Of a stretch of 64,000 bases of DNA, positions 30,900 through 43,600 are shown piece after piece. The stretch is taken from contig NC_133933.1 of assembly GCF_031877795.1 (NCBI RefSeq), forward strand, positions 69,692,503 through 69,756,502, given 5' to 3'. Each line of letters opens with the position of its first letter. The stretch's first letter is position 1. Under the pieces are notes generated by a model. It was not told the DNA's origin and did not search any database. It saw nothing but the letters and a program-made list of their open reading frames with translations. This stretch comes from Strix aluco. Its lineage: Eukaryota; Chordata; Aves; Strigiformes; Strigidae. The position numbers were made by a program, and so were the translations under genes.

Positions 30900-31690
30900 C
30901 TGACAGCTTTGTCCGCTGCCTCCTCGGTTTTCTTGGCCCGTAGCCTCCCGAAGCCGCTGTACCGAGAGACCCGGTTTCGGGTCCGGTAAGTAGGCAGCTC
31001 CCCGGCGCCAGCCGCGCGGCGTGACCAGCTTGCCTAAAGCCCGGCGCCCGCGGCCGGCCCCCGGTGCCCTCCCCGCCGGGGCCCGCTGGGCAGCCGGCCC
31101 CGCAGGCCGAGCGTGCTCCCTGCCGGCGGCCGGGCCGCCGGGGCTGGCGTTGGCCCCGGTGCGCTGACAGCCCGCGGCCGGGGCCAGGCGGGGCCGGGGC
31201 CGCCCCGCACCGCCCCGTGCCGGGCCGGCCATTGCGGGCGCGGCGCTCCTTCCCCATGGGCAGCCGGGCGGCGGGCGGCATGGGGAGCGAGCAGCCCCCA
31301 GGTGGGTGGGAGGGAGGCGGGGGGCGCCCGCGTTTCTCCGCCGGTGACCGGGGCGCTGCTGGCGCCGGCCGGGCCGGGCCGGAGCTGAAGGGCCGCTGGG
31401 CAGCGCCGGAGCAGGGAGCGGTCGTGCGGGGGGTGGCGGCGGGTTTCTCCCCGAGGTTGCGTCCGGCGGTGCCGCGTACTGGGGCTGTCCCCGCGAGGCG
31501 TGCGCTCACACGCGTGGGGCCGGGCCGGGCCCGCGGTCGCGGCGGGGCGGCTCCTGCGAGAGCCGGTGGGCTGAGGGGGGCGGCGGGCCGGCATCGCGCC
31601 GCGCCGGGGGCCGCTGCCTCTGCGGCGCAGTGCGGCCCCGGCCTGCGGGGGGAGATTTGATTCCCCGGAGCCGGGAGGGCAGAGCTTTAT
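30900..31690. promoter_or_regulatory. CpG-island promoter of SLC18B1
   Basis: About 800 bp of very GC- and CpG-rich DNA covers the probable transcription start, the first coding exon and the start of intron 1. No TATA box is evident, fitting a broad housekeeping-type promoter. Long overlapping frames on both strands here are compositional. Confidence 0.85.
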
Positions 31691-34600
31691 GCGGATTTCA
31701 AACCCGATTTGCAAATCGTAATTCCCTCTACCAGTTCATGATAATTTACTTTTTCCTTGTCATTTTGCATTTTAAGAAGATGGCATGCCAGAAGCACTTG
31801 GTGAGGAGTCAAGGCGGCTTACCAGGGAACAGCTATTTACAGTGGTCGCGGCAGCGTCTATAAACTTCAGTTCAATGATATGCTATTCAATCCTGGGACC
31901 CTTTTTCCCTTCAGAGGTAAACAAACAATTTAGCCAGCTACTCTTTAGATTATTTTCCGCATGTTGAAACTTTTAAAAGGATCTTGAACACCGTGGGACC
32001 TTCATGTCTGGCTGTAAGCTCCAAGTTAAACTTTTCAGTTGTGGGAATTCATAGTGATAGCCTGGTGCTGGCTAAAATAGACTAGAGTGTGTGTAACGGT
32101 GGCCTGGATCCTGTCCATGGACTAATTCGTCTTCCCTGTGGCTGCAGAGGAGACAGCAAACTAATGAAATGAGGTAGAAGTTGAAATGGATGCTTGGGGA
32201 ATGAAGTAGTTTTTTGCCCAGTGTTGTGCAGCCGTTTGGTAGTAAAGCTGAGATTAAAACTGCACATGTCCTGGCTTGCATTTCAGTGCCACTTAATGAC
32301 TTTTTATTTATAGCTACCTCTCTGTTAACACATTCTGGGCCATCATTCACTGTGTTAAACTTCCTGACCGAGCAACTGGAGAGGAAAAAAATAATTCTTT
32401 GCTTATGTTGAGTGAATACAATGTTTAAACACAGGATGCAAAAAAGTGGTCATGGTGCCTTTGCAGCAGAAATCCATTTCTCATGACCAAGTTGTTCCCA
32501 AGTACTAACACAGAAATGTTAAGATTATTTTTGCTCTAAATATGCCTATGTACTGCTTGTACCCAAGTAAGTGTACTTTGCCAGTTGCATAAGTCAAAAA
32601 TTTTCCTGGTTCTTGTCATGGGGAGTCATGGTGCAGTGAAGATAACAGATAACACTGTTCACTGCCCTCTCGCCAGACTTTATACAGCTGAAGCCACCTA
32701 TATAACGTCTGGTCACGTGTTCAGTAGTTCAGCAAACAGCACAGTGTTTTCATTCGTTGAGGAATTAACGTTGCTTTTCCCTTGATAGCTTAAATAGAAG
32801 CACAACATAGTCTTTAAGTTGCTGTGTTGTTACTTTATGAGCTGCTATTGCCTTTGAGAAAGGAAATTGCTTTGTAACTGCACTAGTAGAGAATTAAAAA
32901 AAAATTAAATGTAGAAGGCATGAATATTACCTCAAGAATTTGCTTCCATCGTTACACAGTTGTGATCTTTTTTGCAGGCAGAAAAAAAAGGTGCCAGTGA
33001 CACCGTTGTTGGCCTGATTTTTGGATGTTTTGCTTTGGTCAATTTCTTGTCGTCTTTAATCTTGGGAAATTATGTAAGTATAATTGAAGCTGTAATTTAT
33101 TTCTGTGATGACACAGGTTGGTACCTGAAGACAGTTCTCTAAGGCTGAGAAAAGAGCTGTCTCTTCAGTAGCACTCCTTCAGGTTTGTGTCTGCAGTAAC
33201 TGGAGCCTGGCCAGTCAGTCTGAATCTGATCTAAGTCTTGTCAGTACAATTTAAAAATTACTCTTCTACAGTTTTGACGGTAGCATAGGGTGGCAGACAC
33301 GTAACTGTTTTGTTTCTCTGGTTAACTGTTCTGTTTGCTTCTGAGTAATCTGCTGATCAATTCTCCTTTCTATTATCTCCTTTCCCTCTCCCCTCCCTCC
33401 ATTTTATTTATTGCACTTATATATTCTGTTTGCCTTTGGCACTGTTGTTAAGGTGTATATTTTTTTTCTCTAGTTAGCTTCATCCCTTCTTCTTTTTTGG
33501 TATGTTGTCTTTTTTGTAACATTTCCTCCTATTATGACTCCTTGCTGCTTAACTCAGTTTCCCCTTCCGCTTCATTATACAGCAGTATAAAAGAAATGCG
33601 TCTAGTTCTTGCAAATTCAGTTTTCCTACAGATTCAGCATTTTTCTCATGCTGGAGAAATTACAAATAAATTATATAACAGTTTGTTTGCTTATATGCTG
33701 GGGCACCACTGTGTATGCATATTTGGCTAGGGCTGCTCAGGATCATACCCTAAGTTGGGGCTGCTGCAGTTTCATAGTATTCTCTTTCTTTGATTGGGCA
33801 GTCTTTTTGCTGACCCCATGGTGAATGATTTTCTCTGGTGGTGAGGTGGCTCATCAAGGTGTCACACAAGTGCCATTGGTAAGTCCAGTCCCAGTGCCTG
33901 TGATGGCATTCAACTATGGCACAACCCTCACCGAGTACTTTGCAGGGGAGAGAGAGAGTGAGCACGCCATCCTCACTGCAGACAGGTGAGGTGAGCACCA
34001 ATAGAGGTGGACAGTCCAGAAGTTAGAAATCCTGAGGATTTCAGTGAAACTCGGCAAAATATGGGCTTTAGTAATAACGGCTGAAATACAGGGACTTTGT
34101 CCAGGCCTGAACAAGAAAAGAGTGTGAAATACCTGCTGTCCTTAGGAGAAGTTACAGCATGGAATTAGAAGCTGAGATGTACTTTGTTACGGGATTGAGT
34201 TAGCTTTACGTCATGCCTCTTGTTGTCTTTCATCCTGGAGTCTGAAATGAAGTAAGGTGGGGTCCTTTACTTGGTAATGAACGGGGAAGCCTGAAGCTAC
34301 TGTGCTTCCTAGGCCAAAGCTTTGTGCTGGTGAAGGTGGTGATAAATTTGCTTTAAAATCAGCTTCCATTGACTCTCCTGAGCTATGTATTTGACAGGTA
34401 TTGCTGAACTGGCATCACCCCGCAGTGCTGGAGGGGGAATGTATTACTTTGTTTATAATGAGCAGTGCTGCTGTAAACTGCTGCTCTGCAGAAGCTGTGA
34501 TGCAGCGCTGTGAAATAGTTAACTGCACCATTGTCTTAATGATTTTGAAAACTGGGTTAAGTCACTTAAACGTTCAGAATGTATTTAGGTTCAGTATTGC

Positions 34601-37600
34601 ATGAAGGCACACCAGCAGGAGCAATGTCTCCAGATCTTCTAGTAGCATATGCTGTAAAGTGCCCATAATGTTTTGATTTCTTAACAGTAACTTACATTGA
34701 AAGATTTTTGGTCTAGGCTTGAAATAATAACATGTAAAAATGGTATTTAATTTACAGCTTACACATATTGGAGCAAACTTCATGTTTGTGGCAGGGATGT
34801 TTGTTTCAGGATGTGTGACCATTCTGTTTGGGTGAGTAATTTTTGCTGGTTGATTTTGTTGCATTTGTCTTTTAATCATTTTCATCCATATGAAAAGATG
34901 GACACAAAACAAAACTGGAAACTCCTGGCCATCTTTTGAGTGTTGGTTAGGTCACCAAACTTTTTGCATCTTTTCATCTATCCCTTGTAAAGCAGAATGA
35001 ACACTTCTCCCTTGCAGTAGGTTTCAAAGCCTGTTTAGTATTTTGAAAGCAAAGGAGGAAGGTTCTGCATATTTAAATAACTACCATAGTTGATGAACAG
35101 CAAGTGAGAAGTCTGTCAAAGTGCAGCAGTAAGGGAACTATTTACGAATAATGTTTTAATTATTCTTTTCTTTAAAATATTGAGTGCAAATAAGAAGCTT
35201 TGCCTGACAGGGGGAGGGGCTAAGCCACTAATTTTAGCAAAATAAAAGTTTTATTAACAATGAAGGAAGCTCTTACTAGGTAGTTGTAACTCATTGCATC
35301 AGACTCCTTGCACAGTTGCTTGGAAAAGCTATGAAATACAACAGAAGATGGCACTGGAGTTTTTCACAGGTTAGGTTTTTCGTGCTCTTTTCACCACCAA
35401 AGAAAGGAGAAAAGGAGAAAGCTGCCAGAAACAGTTTGGTGGAATTTGAATGACTTCACTGGTATGATACAAAAAGATGTGGCAAAAGAAAGCATTGAGT
35501 GTCTTGTAACTGTGTCCTTTAATTAGTAAGATACGATGCTCCAGGGCCCTTAGTAGATGACTTGTTGGATCCTGAGAGATCTCCATTTTCTGTTTTTTTC
35601 CAGAATGCTGGACAAGGTGCCAAGTGGACCGATGTTCATTGGTTTGTGCTTTTTAGTAAGAGCAATGGATGCAGTAGGTTTTGCAGCAGCAATGACAGCA
35701 TCATTTTCAATCCTTGCAAAAGCATTTCCCAATAATATAGCTACTGTCCTGGTAAGTGCAAAAACCAGTGTTACAGCTGAGTACCCGCAATATGATAAAT
35801 TGTCAGCAGGCAGCTTAAAACCAGGAGGAGAAAATCTGCTGTCTCATGTGCAGGCATATTTGAAATTGTCACATAATGTTGGTTTGTTTGTAGTCTAGAA
35901 TCACAATCCTAGAACAAGTTTAGACCTTAGCACAACTTCAATTAGATATAAATTAAGCAGTATGTATTAGCTGCTTATATTTTGAAGACAGCTGAGCATT
36001 GATGGCAGTAATTATCTCTTCAGCTGAAATCAGACTATTAAAATACTAATACAGCTTTTAGCAACTACTTCTACATGGATGGTAAGAATCCATGTGGATG
36101 GATTCAAGAAACTTGATTAATTCATTCAAATAATGTTGATTTAAATGACCGAAAGATGCAAAACTGGAAACAATTTTGGTTTCATTTTTCTAATCTATTG
36201 ATAAAAGTGATGTATGACAACAGGAGAGCTAGAATGTCTTGAAATCTGGAGGGCAGTATTTCTGGTCATCAATGATTCACTACAACCAGAGATACTACCC
36301 TTATTTAGCTGGTTTTTATGATGTTAAGTAAAAAAAAAGTTTTGTATTTAATAAAATGTTGCTTTTTTTTTCTCTTTTTCAATAAATTCTGGTTTCAATT
36401 AAAATATAGACTGACAGAAATAACTGGGTTAAATTTTAATGGGTGAACAAATGTTAAGAACATCCTTCAGAACATTTAATAAAATTGAAAAAGTAGATGC
36501 TTTTATTTTAGTAATATTGTTGTTAAGCTGTATAGTTACTTTTATAAATAAATGTCTATAAAAATATGACCTCCTGATTAGCAGAAAATTACTAAATTGT
36601 ATCAGCAGTGAGGGGCTGGCAATTTCCTTGGAAAGCAGGTTATTGTAATCATGTTTTGTATTTATTCAGTCTATAAGGTTAAGATTTCCTGTTTACAAAT
36701 TTTAAAATGCAATTTAAATAGGTAAGTAAAGTAACCTTGACTTAAAGGGACTTAGTTATCTATCTTATAATCAGAATTAAATTAAATTCTGTGGTACCAA
36801 CACAATAACCATGATGCATAGATGAAAATGGTACATGGTGATGAAGGTCACCTCATGACCACAATCAGAAACACTACACAGCTGTGGCTTGGTAGCTACC
36901 TTTGTTTAAAATCTAGAAAGGGTGCTGGCAGAAGACAGAACGCTTTCAAATATCGGTCTGTTTGCCATATTACATACTCTGTCTTGTTCTGCATGAGAAT
37001 AAAAGCTTTTCAAATTCATTCATGTAGACTTGCTATCCTTAAATGGACATGATGGAGGGTTCTTACTGTGAGCTCTGCTCGTGGTGGTGGCAGAGGCAGG
37101 ATTAGTTGAAGAGCTGATTAGTTGAAGCAAGGTGCATCCTATGGTAAATTCATAAAGCTTGAAGGAATGGATGAGGGGAATATATGGGGAAGTTATTAAA
37201 TGTAGGTATGTCAGCCTTGTAGAAGTGGCAAGTTCAGAATCTGTCAACATGATCCCTCTGTTGGGGCAGGTATGAACTTCAGAACATAAACAATACCACT
37301 TTTCTTACACTGTCAGGTTTACATTATGCTCCCCTGATCTGCAATAATGCAGTGCCTCTGCTCTGCTCCTCCCCCCCAATAATTAATTGATTTAGAAGAG
37401 TTAAATGATGTACAGCCTGATTTGAACTGAAGTCTGACCAATCATAAATATTTTTTATGGCTGATGAGCGACACGAGTAAAAGCAGTATTTGGATGCAGT
37501 TATGGTAACTCATGGGCATTCCATGTGTTGAAGTTTACCAAAATGTCTCAAATCTATCTAGAACTAATTTTGAGGCCTTCCTAGTCATGTGCTGTTATTA

Positions 37601-40600
37601 GTTATTTCCTTCCCCAGGAAAGTAGAAGGCTGGAACCCTAGGCTGACCTAGGGTAAAGAACTTGGCTATTGCTGACTGTGCCCACTATCAGGCCATGTGA
37701 CCACTCTGACTTGTATCAGTAAAATTAAAGATGAAGATGAATCTCTGTACTATCTTTCTGGGTCCCAGAAGTTAGCAAAACTTTAACTGTAAGCAGTTAT
37801 TACCACCAGCTGTTACTTGTTAAAAGGGAGTGGTCTAAGCACTGATAGTCGAGTATTGAGGCAGATGTTTGTTGACAGTGGTTATGGTGCTGTAACACAA
37901 GATTTAAGTGTAACTGTGTTATTGTCCTTTTGAAAATGAGTGTCTCATAAAAGATGCCAGATTATTAAATAGCCAAAATAATCTGAGTTTTCCCCATTAC
38001 AATTTCACTGTTATTTCGTACCCCTAGTCAGTGAAACCAAACAGATGGTTATGGAGAGAAAGCTTTAACGTGGCACATGTAACTCATCCCATGAGATAAT
38101 GACCCATCCAAATAGGCTTGTTTGGGTCCACCCCCTCAGGCTGGAGAGTAACTGAAGGTGGGGGAGATGATCACTTCACCCAGAGTTGTTCTACAGATGC
38201 TTTCCATCAGTAGAGCATTTGTCTTGCCTCAGGACTGGGATGTGTTAGGTGAGAGCAGAGTAGTTAATGCTGCAGTAGAGGTGGTTCTCCCATAGTGAAG
38301 CAAAGGAGGTGACTGCTGTCACGCAGGCAACTGTGAAATTCCTTTTGCTGTCCCACTTTGTGAAGGTCTCTACTAATCATTATCCCTCTTAGTGATGTGG
38401 TGCCTTTTTCTTTTCACTAGCCGGACTATGTTGTGCTGCTCCTCAGAAAAATTGATTGCTTTTATTGTTACATTAGAGTTTCTCAGCATTCTTTTTTTTG
38501 CTGGCTTTCTTTTTCATCCTTTAGGGCAGCCTTGAAATTTTTACAGGACTCGGACTGGTGCTGGGCCCACCTTTAGGTGGCTTTTTGTATCAATCGTTTG
38601 GTTATGAGGTCCCTTTCATTACACTGGGATGCGTAGTGTTGGTCTTGGTGCCTGTAAATATGTGCCTATTGCCAAAATACGGTAAGCACCCTTCTTCCTG
38701 TCTCCTTCACTAACCTCAATTTCTCATGTATATAACTGTGTTTTAGAAAAATACCAGTTTCTAAAATCTGATACAACTCAGAGGGCAAAGCTCCAGCTGA
38801 ATTAACCTGTGATCTTGATCAGGCCCATGTTTTAATGCAAACCAAAATTAGTCCATGCAGATGTCCTGGAATGAATCCAACACCTCATGACCATCTCTGC
38901 AAACACTAAGAACTCTGTGTGACAGTGAATTGAGATAAATTTTTGTTTTCTTTTGTCTCTTTAACTTCAGGGCTTGTAAAGGATCAGTTTTGTCTTCTTT
39001 GTATCAGTTTGTCATTGTAGCTAGTTGAAGAAAAGCTGGAGATAGGTTTTGCCTAAAACAAGAGAACTTGATGTGTTTGAGGGGTGACAGGAAAAAATCA
39101 GAATTACAGGGAGAATAAAAAAGGGTTTATTTATACTGAATGATGCAGTATCTGATTATCATGAATGAATGTTAAAGTTAATAAATGTGGGGTTTAACTC
39201 AAGTGCTGGAGGTCATATAAATTTGATTAAATTTTAGACGGTCCTGCTTGTATTTGACAGAAAGTTAACTTAAAGATAAATTTTCACACAAGATTGTAAT
39301 TGCAAGGTCTTTTCCAGAATAAAAACTGGTAACTTTAAATTGCATTTTTAAAATATTTTTTCCTCTTAAATATGAAAACCTTGGAGAATAACTTCATAAT
39401 TATTGGCTTTTAGAAGAAACTGACAGTGGTTAACCGTGTGCTGCTACTGCTCGCTTCCTCCCCACCCCCCTGAGCTCTGAAATTGTGTGGAGTCATGATA
39501 TTGCTAGCCAGTTTGAAATTACATTAAAGAAATTTTAGCTTTGAGCTGGTGGATGCTAATGAATGAAGTTCTAGTTCTATGTATACTTTAACACCACATT
39601 CAACTATTAAAGCACCAAGAGCATCAGGAAGAGAGCCTGCCTTAGAAATGGCATCTAACCATGACACCTGAAAGAGGCTTCCTCTCTGGAGTACAAGCTG
39701 AACATATAGGAGACCCAAATGACTAGTTGCTTAAAAATTCAGTCAGATCTCAACTAGTATATAGCAGTCTCTTTATTTTACTTTCAAAGTATGTTTCTCT
39801 GATTGGATATGAATGGTTGTTTCATGCATGTGTACATGTTTTTTTGAGACGTATCCATGAGATTTTCATTGTATAAGGGGTAGCGGAGAAGTAACTGTGT
39901 TTTCACATAATTGGGAATAGTACATGCTTTTGTTCTTTTCAAGTTGGGGATTTGCAATGTTGGAATAGAAATTGTGTACTTTTCTTCACACCTATCAAAT
40001 CTGGTTTCTTAATCTAAAAATAGTGTAGGGCATAATAGTCTGCTATTGACTTTCATTTGTTACATAACAAGAGTAATAGGAGTAGAAAAGGGAAATACTG
40101 ATTTTTGTTCTAAAGCAAGAAGATCAGTTATGAGCTTATGCTGCTGAAAATAATGCAATCCCCCTTCCCCCCCCTTCTCTTGAAACAGATTCGATCCCTA
40201 GCAAGGACTCCTTTTGGAAGCTCGCTCTTCTGCCAAAAATCTTACTACTCTGTTTTACTATATTTTCTCTAAGTGCATGCTTGGGCTTTTTGGATCCCAC
40301 AATGTCTCTCTTTATCCTAAAGAAGGTAAGTTCTGTTAACATGAAGGGAAGTCTTGACTTGCTAAATAGTAAATAACTGGTTATAAATGTGGTTTACATA
40401 TCCTGAAAAAAATTAAGCCTTATCCAACTACACTGCTTTAATTAACTGTTAATAATATGATTTCCACATAAATTGATTTTCACAGCACTGACAAATCACA
40501 GTTTCCATTTACACCATCTGTAGCCACTGGGTCTTGGTAACTTTGAGGAAATGTAAGGCCTTTAAAAATGTGCTTTTTCCACTTAATTGGCTTTCAACAG

Positions 40601-43600
40601 GGCATAGCAGCTGGTTTTGTGAACGAGGGACTTTGTCCTCCTTTCGGAAAGCAAATTCTGTAAAACTGAAACAGTTACTGACAGTGTTACTCCTCTTGAT
40701 GTGGACGTTTGTTTTTTGGGGGATATGATATCAGAGCTCTGCCTTGTTTTACAGCAATGATAGAAATAAACTTGAAACTATGTATCTTGTCAGCTGACTT
40801 CTTCACTTGCTCATTAAAAAGGCAAATGTTGTTTTATTTAGTTTGTATTTATTTTAATATTTATTTATTTGTTTCCTACTTAATTTTATTTTTTTATTGA
40901 TTTTCCCCATGGTGTTTAAGGTAATGAATTTGAAGTAAACAGTTTAAGATTCTGTTCGCGTGTGAAATTAAGCAATGCTTTTTGGGTGGTTTATTAATTG
41001 TTTTTTCCAGCGCATAGCATTTTGTTTGTGCTCCTACTTTTTGTCAGTCTAGTCCAGTACTTAGAGCGGTCATGCAGTGTGAAGGAGACTTGGTGCTAAA
41101 CTCTTCCATCAGTGGAGATGTGAATGTATGTCTTCCACCACCCAGGAGGGATCTGTAATTACTCTGCTGTAGAATACTGCTCACTGGTGTGACTCTTCTA
41201 CTTTCAGTCTGCGCTGTGCTAACAGATACTTGCTGTGGAAGGGCTGTAGCCTTCTTGGCAGGTGTTTTAACCACTAAATTAGAGTTATTAGCATGTGCTT
41301 GCATATGGCAAGGATATTGTGAATATTTATATAGTCCATGCCACATGAAACATCCTGGAGTACCTTCTAACTGGTAGTTAAAGCACTCATTTGAGAGACT
41401 AATATGGTTTTGGTTCCTTACACATTTTGTTTCAATATGGAAATGTGACTGCATTAGGAATGTGTAGATCTCAGGGTGTTTTCAAGAAGCCTCTTACTCA
41501 TTCTCATAAAAATCCTCCTTTGGTTGAAAAGCCAGAGTTGTGTTTTATAGCACTACTTACTCTTAAGATGCAGTGATTAGCAGTAGATGACTACTGTATT
41601 TATGCTTTTCGAAGTGGAAATAAAACTGAAGATTGGAGAAGTAAAGACTAAATCCATTGGAATTTCAGGGTCTGAAATGTCTGTTTCAAATGTGCCAGAT
41701 ATTCATGTTAGAATACAGTGTGCTGGTGTAGGGACATAGCATAGCATTTCCTCCTGAGATTATTTGGGCTTTATCTGCATACAGTTGTGTCTGATGTTTT
41801 CACTTCATGCTTAGAAATGGAAGTGTAAGGAAACTGGAGCTCTGCTGATGACTTAAAATACTTGAAAAACCTCTGTATGATACCAGTAAAATACTTAAAA
41901 TTGTGCATTTAATTATTTTGACCTAAAATATAATTCTTGGATTGTTCTTTAATGAAGGTAGCATGTATCGTTTGATGTTTTGTTTTATCTTCCTTTCCAT
42001 AGTTCAAACTCCCAGCTGGTTATGTGGGCTTGGTATTCCTTGGTTTGGCACTCTCGTACTCCCTGTCTTCTCCCCTCCTCGGATTCCTAAGTGACAAACT
42101 GCCAGTGAGTATTACCCTGCTGTTGTGCAGGGTTAGTAAAGCACTTTGTGCATTTAGTTAAAACCAGAGGACTTCCCATATTGAAGCGATGGATGTAGGC
42201 CTGGTCCTGTAAAGGGATCTGTCTTTCAGGACCTTGCATGTGCAACGAATACTGCCAACTTGAAGGTCTCTTTTGCAAGGTCCAGGTAATACAAGAATGT
42301 CCAAAATAGTAAAGGATGTTGGACAAATATCCTGTAGTTGAAATGTGTTGAGCTTTTCTGGTGGACTAAGCACAATCTATTTCCAGCCAATATGGATTGG
42401 AGAGTGGGAAAATATGTCCCAGTTATCTGTGCTTTTGACCACATCTAATTTTATCAGCTTTTGAGGAGTAAAGATGTTCTGGTTAGCTGTATTGACTTTA
42501 TCCACTGAAAAGTGTAATATCCAAATTAGATCAGCACACTGACTGGCTATGGTTCTTAACTGCACCGTAGAGAGACTTTGACAGTGATGGACCTAAAACT
42601 GCCTGGTTGACAGCACTGCTAATTGATGAAGGAAACCTGCACTTTGAATGCTGTGCATGAAGGACAGTACCAGTTTTCTGACACTGTTTTTTCCTGACAT
42701 GAACTAATAATGACCTTTGTGCATGAGAATTCCATGCAACGCTACATGATATTTCTTACACTAAGGAGGAGTGAGACCTAAAATACTTTGCTGACAGAGA
42801 AGCACCGTTACTCAGTATCCTGAAGAAATCTCTGTATTAAGCAGCTGCTGCCAGTGATTGCATCGGTGGTGAGGAGACACAAATTCAGTGTTTCTTGATG
42901 GTGTTCAGAACTGGCAGAGAAACTGAATTCCCAGTTTGTGTGCAATGATGGTCTCTACAGGAGCCATACCTTTCAGGAGATGAAGATTTAGAAGAGGGTT
43001 ATTATGAAAAACAAGATACTTGCATTACAAATTCAAATCTTTAAATTACATACCTCTTCCTTTTCTTTTACAGTACCTCAGGAAGTGGCTGCTGGTATCT
43101 GGAGGCTTAACAACAGCACTGTGCTTTTTCATGTTAGGGCCTGCTCCTGTACTGCACATTGAAAGGTATGGAACTGTCTCTTCTTGAGCCTGTCCTCTTA
43201 TGATGTTTTTGTGATAGCTAACATGACCATAGTGATGTATGTCCACAAGTTTATGATTAGCAGCTCTGATCATGAAACAGGGTTTTTTTTAAGTTCTGGC
43301 ATAAGACTATGAATGTAAAGCAGTGGAAGCATCTGAAATTGGAGATTTATCTTCCTTTGCTTTTTACTGTTACTATGTTTTTTCATGTTAATGTGTATGG
43401 TGGGAAGAATGCTGATTTTTATTTTCCTTTCTTCCCAATTCTGTCGCATTTCCAATGCAGCAAAACAAAGTTCTTTTTCTATCTTATTTTTTGATTTTCC
43501 CTATTTCATCAGTTTCTTAACTATAGGATTTATTTGCATGGCTGTGCAGCAGTATTGATTTTAATTCTTTCTATATATAGCTTAGTTTTCAGCTAGCTAA

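Noticed and set aside
30759-31714. Frames of 157-226 codons on the minus strand and 198 on the plus strand at the SLC18B1 promoter
   Set aside because: Compositional. The only coding part supported is the short first exon of SLC18B1 on the plus strand.
33730-34110. Block in SLC18B1 intron 3 with moderately long minus-strand frames (cysteine- and tryptophan-containing)
   Set aside because: Suggestive of an old repeat but not matched to any family I know. No terminal repeats or target duplication were found.
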